Below, in pieces: positions 36,501 to 45,270 of a DNA stretch of 64,000 nt. The DNA lies in NCBI GenBank assembly GCA_933228675.1, contig OW121741.1:74396629-74460628 (forward strand). The letters run 5' to 3'. Position 1 is the stretch's first letter. Every line of letters starts with the position of its first letter. Both the position numbers and the translations under genes were made by a program. Below the pieces are notes generated by a model. It saw only the letters and a program-made list of their open reading frames with translations. It had not been told where the DNA came from and made no database searches. Source of the DNA: Stomorhina lunata. Taxonomy: Eukaryota > Arthropoda > Insecta > Diptera > Rhiniidae.

Positions 36501-39500
36501 AAAGTCTTTAAAATTTTATATATTGTTTTATAAATTTTTTTTACATGTGACTTTATTTTATTTCCAGACTCTTACCCATTTAAAACTCCTAACACATATA
36601 TTATGCGGCATCTTAATTGGCCTATTTTTCGGCGATTGCGGTTCCAATGCCAATAAGCAAATTTCTAATTTTGGTTCCTTTCTGGTGCATACTTTGTATC
36701 TGTGGTATACAACCATTATGCCCGGTGTTTTAAGATGTAAGTAGATTTCTTAAAGTTACACCCTTAAGACTCGAAGGGTCTGAATTTCTTAAGAATTTGA
36801 AACAAATTTAACATTTGAAATAAAATTCATTGATCTATTATTTTTTCTAATTCCAGTTCCCCAAGAAATTGACATCATTAAAAAGGAATCATTTAATAAC
36901 TGGTATAAATTGAAAACCTTTTATCTGGCGACTTTGATAACCTCCACACCGGTTCATGTAAGTTTACTAAAGAACAATGTTGGCCATTATTTGCGTGGCA
37001 GGGGAATAACAACAATTTACATTAAACAAGCTAAATTTTCTTTAATCGTACTAAAAAAACACAAAAATGCGTACTAAGCTAACAACAACAATACATAACA
37101 ACTGCAATACAGAACAACAACAATACACACCAATAACAAAACATACAGCTAATACAATTCTCAGAGCACATTCTTATTTTAAGATTGAGCACTCTTATTT
37201 AAAAACGCTCTCCATTTGGCCAATCTTGCTATAGACCTAAATCTAGATTTTTCGAATAATCATTTTAAAATTTCTTTGAATTTTAGATACTCTCCTCCTC
37301 CATATATCTAACCATAACGTACGTTATGACCGATCAACCTTTGGAATTCGAACGTTATGTGAAAATGGTTTTAACTGCCATGATTGTGACAATTTGCGCC
37401 GATAGCTTGGGTATATTTTTGGGTACAATATTGAATCCAGTGGTAAGTAGCTTTAATTTAATTACTTCTTCAAATACCCTTCATTATATTTTGAACTCTT
37501 AAATTACAGAATGGTACCTTTATTGGAGCTATAATCACTTGCTTCATGTTAATCTATTCGGGTTTTTTGATACTACTCACGCATATGTCCGATTTCATGA
37601 GGGTAATATCGTATACATCACCATTGCGCTATAGTTTAGAGAATATGATACTTTCGATGTATTCAAATAATAGAGCAGATACTTTGTGTCCGGATAATGT
37701 GCTCTACTGTCATTTTAAGTAAGTTCAGAAAGATAAACCTTTAACTAGACCAGATTTGATTACAATCGATTTTGGCAACTTTTTTTACCGACAAAAGGGT
37801 AAAGATAATTCGAGTATGCTTAATTCAATGGCGCTAACCGTTCATTTAGGTTAGCTCTAGTTTTCGAGATATAGCGTTATAAAAAATGGAGGAGGTTGCG
37901 CAATAAATATTCGCGTAACTCGAAAACTATTTATTTTCTAGAACTAAGTAAAAAAACGAAATTCGGCAACAAAATTGTCTTATAGAAACACTAATTATTT
38001 TTTTAATCTGTTTAAGTCGTTTTGGAAATAAATTTTGTTGTTTCAAAAAAAAAAAATACTTTTTTTTGAAAAATCACAAAAATTTCCAAAATGACTGCTC
38101 GGATTAAAAAATAATTAGTGATTCTAAAAGATAATTTTGTTGCCGTATTTCGATTTTTTTTTATATGTATAACAAATTTTTCTGTGGAACAGTTTTCCTA
38201 AAAAAAAAAAATTATGACAAAAATTTTTTTGTGAAGAAAAAAATTTTATGACAAAAATTTTTCTATAAAATAATCCTATATTGAAAATTTTTCAACAAAA
38301 AAAAATTTTCTTACGAAAACTTTTCTATAGAAACATTTTGATGACGAAAGTTTTTTTAAAGAAAAAAATTTTAATCACAAAATTTTTTTTTATAAAAAAA
38401 TTTATTTATGAGTAAAATTTTTCTATAGAAAAATTTATTTATGAGGAAAATTTTTTAATGGAAAAATTTATTTATGACGAAAAATTTTCTTAAAAAAAAT
38501 ATTTTTTTTATTTGTACAACAAATTTTTCTGTGGAACTATTTTCCTATAGAAACAAATTTTCTGTACAAAAATCAGAAAAATTTTTCTAAAGAAAAAATT
38601 TTTATGAAGAGAATTTTTATGTTTCTATAGAAAAAATTTTTAAGGCGAAAAAAATTTTTTACTGAAAATTTTTTAACAAAAAAAAAATCTAACGTAAATT
38701 TTTATATAGAAAACATTTTTCTAAAGAAAATTTTTATGAGGAAATTTTTTTTATAGAAACAATTTTGATGACGAAATTTTTTTCAAAAGAAAAAATTTTA
38801 ATCACAAAAAATTTTTTTAAAGAAAAATTTATTTATGAGGAAAAATTTTCTATAAAAAAATTTAGTTATGACGAAAATTTTTTTTTATTTTTACAAAAAA
38901 TTTTTCTATGGAACAAATTTTCTATAGTAAACAAATTTCTGCACCAAAATTTTTCGGAAGAAAATTTTTGTATTAAAAAATTTAATGACAAACATTTTTC
39001 TATGGAAAAAAATTTTATGACGAGAATTTTTCTATAGAAAAGTCTTCCTATCGTCAACTTTTGTATAGAAAAGTCTTCCTATCGTCAACTTTTGTATAGA
39101 AAAGTCTTCCTATCGTCAACTTTTCTATAGAAAAGTCTAACTATCGTCAACTTTTCTATAGAAAAGACTTCCTATCGTCAACTTTTCTATAGAAAAGACT
39201 TCCTATCGTCAACTTTTCTATAGAAAAGTCTTCCTATCGTCAACTTTTCTATAGAAAAGTCTTCCTATTGTCAACTTTTCTATAGAAAAGTCTTCCTATC
39301 GTCAACTTTTCTATAGAAAAGTCTTCCTATCGTCAACTTTTCTATAGAAAAGTCTTCCTATCGTCAACTTTTCTATAGAAAAGTCTTCCTATCGTCAACT
39401 TTTCTATAGAAAAGTCTTCCTATCGTCAACTTTTCTATTGAAAAGTCTTACTATCGTCAACTTTTCTATAGAAAAGTCTTCCTATTGTCAACTTTTCTAT

Positions 39501-40689
39501 AGAAAAGTCTTCCTATCGTCAACTTTTCTATAGAAAAGTCTTCCTATCGTCAACTTTTCTATAGAAAAGTCTTCCTATCGTCAACTTTTCTATAGAAAAG
39601 TCTTCCTATCGTCAACTTTTCTATAGAAAAGTCTTCCTATCGTCAACTTTTCTATAGAAAAGTCTTCCTATCGTCAACTTTTCTATAGAAAAGTCTTCCT
39701 ATCGTCAACTTTTCTATAGAAAAGTCTTCCTATCGTCAACTTTTCTATAGAAAAGTCTTCCTATCGTCAACTTTTCTATAGAAAAGTCTTCCTATCGTCA
39801 ACTTTTCTATAGAAAAGTCTTCCTATCGTCAACTTTTCTATAGAAAAGTCTTCCTATCGTCAACTTTTCTATAGAAAAGTCTTCCTATCGTCAACTTTTC
39901 TATAGAAAAGTCTTCCTATCGTCAACTTTTCTATAGAAAAGTCTTCCTATCGTCAACTTTTCTATAGAAAAGTCTTCCTATCGTCAACTTTTCTATAGAA
40001 AAATCTTCCTATCTTCAACTTTTCTGCAGAAAAGTCTTCCTATCTTCAACTTTTCTACAGAAAAGTCTTCCTATCTTCAACTTTTCTATAGAAAAGTCTC
40101 CCTATCGTCAACTTTTCTATAGAAAACTAATTCCTTTCTTCCTATCTATAGAAAAATTTATTTTTGAGGAAAATTTTTCTATAGAAAAATTTATTTTTGA
40201 CTAAAATCTTTCTAAAAAAAACATTTTTTGACGAAAATTTTTGAAAGAAATATTTATGACGAAAATTTTTCTAAAAGATAATTTTGTTGCCGATTTTCGA
40301 TTTTTTACTTAGTTCAAGAAAATAACCAGTTTTCGAGTTACGCGAATATTTATTGCGCAACCTCCTTCCTTTTTTAAATAACGCTATATCTCAAAAACTA
40401 GAGCCAACCTAAAAAAACGGTTAGAACTATTTAATTCAGCGTACTCAAATTATCTTTACTTGGTCTCCCTTTTGTCGGTTTTTTAAACTAGCACAGTGTT
40501 ATTATCTTAAAAATATCTTAACCATTTTCTTTACTTCCTTCCTCCTCCAGGAATGCTGCTACTGTTTTGAAAAGTTTTGGCATGGAAAATGGAAATTACA
40601 CCATGAACTTATCGATATTGGTCGTGCAACTGGTGATCTATAAATTATGTGCCTACTTTACCCTTAAACGTCGGGTCAAGCGCAATTGA
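21563..40689 (+). CDS. ABCG-subfamily (White-type) half ABC transporter, 11 exons, 615 aa
   Basis: Exons: 21563-21674, 31347-31464, 31532-31712, 31778-31923, 31999-32237, 32308-32585, 36568-36736, 36857-36957, 37287-37442, 37510-37718, 40551-40689; all junctions are GT..AG with matching phases. The product starts [10 protein letters not shown] (good CACAATGG start context). Nucleotide-binding domain: Walker [10 protein letters not shown] (60-68), Q-loop Gln102, signature LSGGQKKR (158-165), Walker B VLFLDEP (178-184), D-loop GLDSS, switch His215. The membrane domain begins near [18 protein letters not shown] (from 359), with a Cys-bearing loop [12 protein letters not shown] before the last helix and a basic end KRRVKRN. 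ABC-first order and length are those of ABCG half-transporters, which dimerise to export lipids, sterols or pigment precursors. It looks closer to the ABCG1/ABCG4-type insect members than to white itself; the exact orthologue is not assigned. Confidence 0.95.
21900..22135 (-). pseudogene. Mariner (second subfamily) fragment in ABCG intron 1
   Basis: The minus strand reads [19 protein letters not shown], then [20 protein letters not shown], matching the middle of the mariner relics at 20270 and 24970. Fragmentary and intronic. Confidence 0.6.
22140..22310 (+). repeat. Dispersed repeat family 2 copy
   Basis: Has GGTTCGAACCCCGGTCATGG, the GGCATCCTCAATCGGCGGTAAG block and the CCGTCGATGTAGAAG..AAAATTGGCTG tail. 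It directly follows a mariner fragment, as at 20975. Confidence 0.6.
22318..23056 (-). repeat. Hairpin-ended dispersed repeat in ABCG intron 1 (minus)
   Basis: Same internal order as the other copies, ending TCTTACTTG at the high-coordinate side. The terminal hairpin is deleted at the low-coordinate end (ATACCTGCTGATGTATG). Confidence 0.78.
23090..24775. repeat. Unclassified element with five 130-bp tandem repeats
   Basis: From 23490 to about 24115 five copies of a roughly 130-bp unit follow each other. Each has CAACAACTTTGCTAAAGATT, a GATCAAATGCACAGTTTACG block and a GCGCCACCTGTCG block. Downstream is a C/T-rich stretch with repeated CCCCTTTTTACCC, then AAATCGTTAGAGCCGTTTTC and (TA)n. Such text is common in untranslated ends of insect transposons, but no protein remnant allows classification. 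Confidence 0.6.
24830..24965 (+). repeat. Dispersed repeat family 2 copy, degraded
   Basis: Keeps CATCCTCCATCGGCGGTAAG and the ACACGCCGTCGATATAAATG tail; the B-box region is degraded (TTTTGAATCGCAG). Confidence 0.5.
24970..25360 (-). pseudogene. Mariner (second subfamily) transposase fragment
   Basis: The minus strand reads [32 protein letters not shown], then the second catalytic block [20 protein letters not shown] and NIELVTHPS before a stop. The HHDN..HTS motif is typical of mariner transposases with 34-residue D-D spacing. No intact enzyme. Confidence 0.8.
25400..25780 (-). mobile_element. LINE 3'-end fragment in ABCG intron 1 (minus)
   Basis: The plus strand starts ACTTACTTAAATGGTCTATA, then CGATCTTGTGCGCATATTCT and CCAATTTCGTA, matching the complement of the LINE 3' end at 61330-61456 and the similar pieces at 55790 and 62137. 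5'-truncated and non-coding. Confidence 0.65.
26195..26525. repeat. Inverted-repeat fragment of a foldback element in ABCG intron 1
   Basis: Arms CTACATTTCTCTCTTTGATA at about 26202 and its complement at about 26308 form a hairpin with 26-bp arms. The following text (TTTTGTTGCCGAATTTCG ... GCGCAACCTCCTCC ... CCCTTTTGTCGGT) matches the terminal repeat of the foldback element in intron 10 (37787-40479), so this is probably a solo or truncated end. Confidence 0.65.
26530..28755. other. Intron 1 stretch, mostly unassigned
   Basis: About 2.2 kb of AT-rich intron. Near 27690-27790 text such as CAGGACTGTATGGAGAATGA resembles the plus-strand side of the mariner relics. Otherwise I see nothing recognisable. 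Confidence 0.45.
28756..31095. repeat. AT-rich tandem array, 31-bp-like unit, ABCG intron 1
   Basis: About 2.3 kb built from variants of GAAAAATTTTCTATAGAAAA followed by ATTTTTATAAT, that is 31 bp in the common form. Later it shifts to a variant alternating TTTTCTATAAAAA and TATATCGAAAAA. Units diverge strongly and change length. The core TTTCTATAGAAA is shared with the arrays at 38160, 39029, 41446 and 43180. The array lies about 250 bp upstream of ABCG exon 2. Confidence 0.9.
32633..33440. repeat. Three tandem copies of a 290-bp unit in ABCG intron 6
   Basis: The blocks ATCCGATAAGAATGATTTAA, TATATCTCGCTAATTTATTA and CTTAAACTGTT recur in the same order from about 32633, 32938 and 33215. The third copy is the most diverged. 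Non-coding. Confidence 0.75.
33441..35900. repeat. Degenerate repeats with TTTCAATTCCATTTTGTTTC core, ABCG intron 6
   Basis: The 20-base core or close variants recurs well over ten times at irregular 110-270 bp spacing, usually followed by a TTAGGAAAACTTTAAG-like stretch and AAATTTTTA. It looks like an old tandem array. The 165-residue frame at 33183-33680 is accidental AT-rich coding. Confidence 0.75.
35970..36269. mobile_element. 300-bp inverted-repeat MITE in ABCG intron 6
   Basis: The two 80-bp arms begin CAAAAGAAAAATTATTCG and differ at only a handful of positions, enclosing a loop of about 140 bp that is distinctly more GC-rich (GGTTGGTTATGAGAGG ... CCAGCCGTCGAAAAGCG). No clear target duplication was seen. 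RNA of this intron would fold into a long hairpin. Confidence 0.85.
37787..40479. mobile_element. Foldback element with satellite interior, ABCG intron 10
   Basis: Inverted terminal repeats of about 220 bp begin ACCGACAAAAGGG at the left and, on the opposite strand, ACCGACAAAAGGGAGACC at the right. They share GTAAAGATAATT, TAGCTCTAGTTTT and GGAGGTTGCGCAATAAATAT. T runs flank both ends. The interior is AT-rich repeats (about 38160-39028) and then a homogeneous 31-bp satellite (39029-40130). It nearly fills intron 10, ending about 70 bp before the last exon. Confidence 0.8.
39029..40130 (+). repeat. 31-bp satellite array, forward orientation
   Basis: About 35 units. Each unit is an 18-bp perfect palindrome ACTTTTCTATAGAAAAGT plus a 13-bp spacer CTTCCTATCGTCA (the complement of TGACGATAGGAAG). 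The middle units are nearly identical; the edges decay (CTATCTTCAAC, TCTGCAGA). The same unit in the opposite orientation forms the array at 43180-44930. Confidence 0.95.
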
Positions 40690-41393
40690 GACAGATAAAA
40701 GAGTTTAACTAAACTAGAGTTTAATGAAAGATAAACGGCTGTTTGGAAGTTGAATTTTACAAATTAGTATTAAATAGTTATACATTATTATTTAAGTTTA
40801 TTATTTTATGCTTTTTTATATTTAAAACTTTTGTTATATAAAGTTATTTTGTTAAAATTTAAATTATAAAAAAAAGGAAATGTGTTATAGCTTAATAATG
40901 TGCCTTAGATTAAGTCTAAACTATTAATATTTATATATAACAGACACAAAAAAACAAAGAATTAATGTCTTTAAGTTCAAATAGTTATTATATATTTAAA
41001 AATGTTAAGCTCGTAATAGAATTATTAGCTTAACTTTCAGCCAAGATCTTTCAAAGATCAAACACATCCTCCGAATACCCCATATTTATTTTTTATAATG
41101 GAAATGGCTGTTGATATACAAATATATTTTTCCCCCCATAAAGAGTTTCTAATTCTAAATTTTGAATAGTTTCTAACACTCTTTAGTACAAGATTGATTT
41201 AGTTATAGTTTACAAATATTTTTTTTTTTACATTTTTCTAATGTATGTAATTTTGATATTTAGAAGATACTTTATTCAAAAAAATATTAATGGTGTGATA
41301 ATTTTTTAGGTTATATTTTCTATAATTAAAATAATTTTTAGTTTTTATTTGTACTTATAAAGTAAATAATAATGAATGAAATAATCGAATAAA
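40690..41393 (+). other. ABCG 3' untranslated region (likely)
   Basis: AT-rich sequence directly after the ABCG stop codon with no other gene. A poly(A) signal AATAAA lies at 41388-41393, just before the repeats start. The 3' end itself is inferred. Confidence 0.55.
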
Positions 41394-41445
41394 ATTTATT
41401 TAATAATGAAATTGAAATTTGAAATGTTTAATTTGTACTAAAAAT

Positions 41446-43150
41446 GTTTCTACAAAAAAAAAACTTTTCTAAAGAAAATTTTTCTAAACAAAATTTTAGT
41501 CATAAAAAATTTTCGTTTAGAAAAATTTTCTTTAGAAAAAAATTTTAAGGCGAAAATTTTTCTATAGAAAAATTTATTTATGACTGAAATTTTTCTATAG
41601 AAACAATTTTGAAGACGAAAATTTTTCTAAATAAAAAATTTGATGCCAAAAATGTTTCTATAGAAAACATTTTAAGACGAAAATGTTTGTATATAAAAAA
41701 TTTTTAAGTCAAAAATTTTTGTATAGAAAAAATTTTTAAGACGAAAATTTTTCTACAGAAAAATTTGTAAGACGAAAATTTTTCTATAAAAAAAATTTAA
41801 GATGAAAATTTTCCTATAGAAAAAATTTTTAAGACGAAAATTTTTCTATAGCAAAAATTTTTAAGACGAAAATTTTTCTATAGAAAAAATTTTTAAGACG
41901 AAAATTTTTCTATAGAAAAAATTTTTAAGACAAAAATTTTTCTATAGAAAAAATTTTTAAGACAAAAATTTTTCTATAGAAAAAATTTTTAAGACGAAAA
42001 TTTTTCTATAGAAAAAATTTTTAAGACGAAAATTTTTCTATAGAAAAAATTTTTAAGACGAAAATTTTTCTATAGAAAAAATTTTTAAGACGAAAATTTT
42101 TCTATAGAAAAAAATTTTAAGACGAAAATTTTTCTATAGAACAAATTTTTAAGACGAAAATTTTTCTATAGAAAAAATTTTTAAGACGAAAATTTTTCTA
42201 TAGAAAAAATTTTTAAGACGAAAATTTTTCTATAGAAAAAATTTTTAAGACGAAAATTTTCTATAGAAAAAATTTTTAAGACGAAAATTTTTCTATAGAA
42301 AAAATTTTTATGATGAACATTTTTCCAAAGAAAAAATGTTTATGACGAAAAAGTTTCTATAGAAAAAATTTTTTATGACTTAAATTTTTTATTTTTTATA
42401 GAAAACATTTTAAAGACGAAAATTTTTATAACGAAAATTTTTCTATAGAAAAAATTTTTATGACGAAAACCTTTTATAGAAAAAATTTTTAAGTCTAAAA
42501 TTTTTCTATAGAAAAAAATTTTTAGGACGAAAATTATTCTAAAGAAAAACTTTTAATAACGAAAATTTTTCTATAGAAAAAAATTTTATGACGAAAACTT
42601 TTTATAGAAAAAATTTTTAAGAAAAAAATTTTTCTATAGAACAAATTTTTAAGACGAAAATTTTTCTATATAAAAAATTTTTAACACAAATATTTTTCTA
42701 AAGAAAAATAATTTTCGTTTTAAATTTTTTCTAAAGAAAAAAATTTTTATGACCAAAAAATGTTTGTAAAGAAAAAAATTTTATGAAGAAAATTTTTCTA
42801 AAGAAAATATTTGTATGGCGGAAATTTTTCTAAAGAAAAAATGATAATGACGAAAATTTTTCTAAAAAAAAAATTTTAATGACGAAAAAAAAGAAAAAAA
42901 ATTTCTGACGACTAAAATTTTATAGAAATATTTTAATGACGGAGATTTTTTAGAAAAATTTTAACGACAAACATTTTTTTTATAGAAAAAATTTATATGA
43001 AGAAAATTTTTCTATAGAAAAAATTTTTATGAAGAAAATTTTTCTACAGAAAAAATTTTTATGAAGAATATTTTTCTATACAAAAAATTTTTATGAAGAA
43101 AATTTTTCTATAGAAAAAATTTTTATGAAGAAAATTTTTCTAAAGAAAAA
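41446..43150. repeat. AT-rich array with TTTTTCTATAGAAAAA core, intergenic
   Basis: About 1.7 kb of units of roughly 32 bp of the form AAGACGAAAATTTTTCTATA then GAAAAAATTTTT. The best-preserved part is about 41800-42300. It grades into the 31-bp satellite at about 43180. Confidence 0.9.
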
Positions 43151-43179
43151 TTTTTATAATAAATAGTTGGCGATAGAAG

Positions 43180-44930
43180 AACATTGCTAGAGAAAACTTG
43201 ACTATATGAAGACATTTCTAAAGACAATTTGACGATAATAAGACATTTCTATAGAAAAGTTGACGATAGGAAGACTTTTCTAGAGAAAAGTTGACGATAG
43301 GAAGACTTTTCTAGAGAAAAGTTGACGATAGGAAGACTTTTCTAGAGAAAAGTTGACGATAGGAAGACTTTTATAGAGAAAAGTTGACGATAGGAAGACT
43401 TTTCTAGAGAAAAGTTGACGATAGGAAGACTTTTCTAGACAAAAGTTGACGATAGGAAGACTTTTCTAGACAAAAGTTGACGATAGGAAGACTTTTCTAG
43501 AGAAAAGTTGAAGATAGGAAGACTTTTCTTGAGAAAAGTTGAAGATAGGAAGACTTTTCTTGAGAAAAGTTGACGATAAAAAGGCTTTTCTATAGAAAAG
43601 TTGACGATAAAAAGGCTTTTCTATAGAAAAGTTGACGATAGGAAGACTTTTCTATAGAAAAGTTGACAATAGTATGACTTTTTTATAGAAAAGTTGACGA
43701 TAGGAAGACTTTTCTATAGAAAATTTGACGATAGGAAGACTTTACTATAGAAAAGTTGACGATAGGAAGACTTTCCTATAGAAAATTTGACGATAGGAAG
43801 ATTTTTCTATAGAAAAGTTGACGATAGAAAGACTTTTCTATAGAAAAGTTGACGATAGGAAGACTTTTCTAGAGAAAAGTTGACGATAGCAAGACCTTTC
43901 TAGAGAAAAGTTGACGATTGGAAGACTTTTCTAGACATAAGTTGACGATAGAAAGACTTTTCTATAGAAAAGTTGACGATAGGAAGACTTTCCTATAGAA
44001 AATTTGACGATAGGAAGACTTTTCTAGAGAAAAGTTGACGATAGGAAGACTTTTCTAGAGAAAAGTTGACGATAAAAAGGCTTTTCTATAGAAAAGTTGA
44101 CGATAAAAAGGCTTTTCTATAGAAAAGTTGACGATAGGAAGACTTTTCTATAGAAAAGTTGACAATAGTATGACTTTTTTATAGAAAAGTTGACGATAGG
44201 AAGACTTTTCTATAGAAAATTTGACGATAGGAAGACTTTACTATAGAAAAGTTGACGATAGGAAGACTTTCCTATAGAAAATTTGACGATAGGAAGATTT
44301 TTCTATAGAAAAGTTGACGATAGAAAGACTTTTCTATAGAAAAGTTGACGATAGGAAGACTTTTCTATAGAAAAGTTGACGATAGCAAGACCTTTCTAGA
44401 GAAAAGTTGACGATTGGAAGACTTTTCTAGACATAAGTTGACGATAGAAAGACTTTTCTATAGAAAAGTTGACGATAGGAAGACTTTCCTATAGAAAATT
44501 TGACGATAGGAAGACTTTTCTAGAGAAAAGTTGACGATAGGAAGACTTTTCTAGAGAAAAGTTGACGATAGGAAGACTTTTCTATAGAAAAGTTGACGAT
44601 AGCAAGACCTTTCTAGAAAAAAGTTGACGATTGGAAGACTTTTCTAGACAAAAATTGACGATAGGAAGACTTTTCTAGAGAAAAGTTGACGATAGGAAGA
44701 CTTTTCTAGAGAAAAGTTGACGATAGGAAGACTTTTCTAGAGAAAAGTTGACGATAGGAAGACTTTTCTAGAGAAAAGTTGACGATAGGAAGACTTTTCT
44801 AGAGAAAAGTTGACGATAGGAAGACTTTTCTAGAGAAAAGTTGACGATAGGAAGACTTTTCTTTTAGAAAAGTTGACGATAGCAAGACTTTTTATAGAAA
44901 AGTTGACGATAGGAAGAATTTTCGGACATG
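43180..44930 (-). repeat. 31-bp satellite array, reverse orientation, with higher-order repeat
   Basis: About 54-56 units reading TGACGATAGGAAG plus the palindrome ACTTTTCTATAGAAAAGT or its variant with CTAGAG in the centre. It is the reverse complement of the intron-10 array. Variant units recur exactly 496 bp apart: GACGATAAAAAGG at 43572 and 44068, GACAATAGTATG at 43665 and 44161. 496 bp equals 16 units, a higher-order duplication. Confidence 0.95.
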
Positions 44931-45270
44931 GTAGTGACCAAGTTTATAGTGCAGAATATACCTACCGAGCAAAACTGTATTGAATGTACTTACAAACCTG
45001 CCCAAAACTGTTATAAATCAACAGAGTGTTTGTATACAGGGTGTTTCATATAAAATGATAACAAATCAACCGCTGCCAAATGAAACCGTTTTGACATTTT
45101 CCACTCCAATTAGAATGACAGCTGCACTTTTGTCTATTATATTTTCATCAAATACAAGAAAAAACCGAGAAAAATTGCAGTGAAGAAATTTATTAAACAG
45201 CGAAAATTTTTAAAAATAGTTAAAATAATTTAATAATAAACAAATAAATTTATAGATCAGAAAACTTAAA
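44931..45270 (+). promoter_or_regulatory. Likely promoter and 5' UTR of Hrs
   Basis: 340 bp between the satellite and the Hrs start codon. It loses the repeat character and includes ACAGCTGCAC and then AT-rich leader sequence. I see no clear TATA or initiator, so the start site is undefined. Position is the only firm evidence. Confidence 0.45.

Noticed and set aside
21563..40689. Naming the transporter white, scarlet or brown
   Set aside because: ABCG order and motifs fit, but the sequence lacks features I would rely on for the eye-pigment members and looks closer to ABCG1/4-type insect paralogues. No symbol is assigned.
39029..44930. CRISPR-like pattern: regular palindromic repeats with short spacers
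   Set aside because: The 13-bp spacers are the same in nearly every unit, the locus is an insect intron and intergenic region, and there are no cas genes. It is a satellite.
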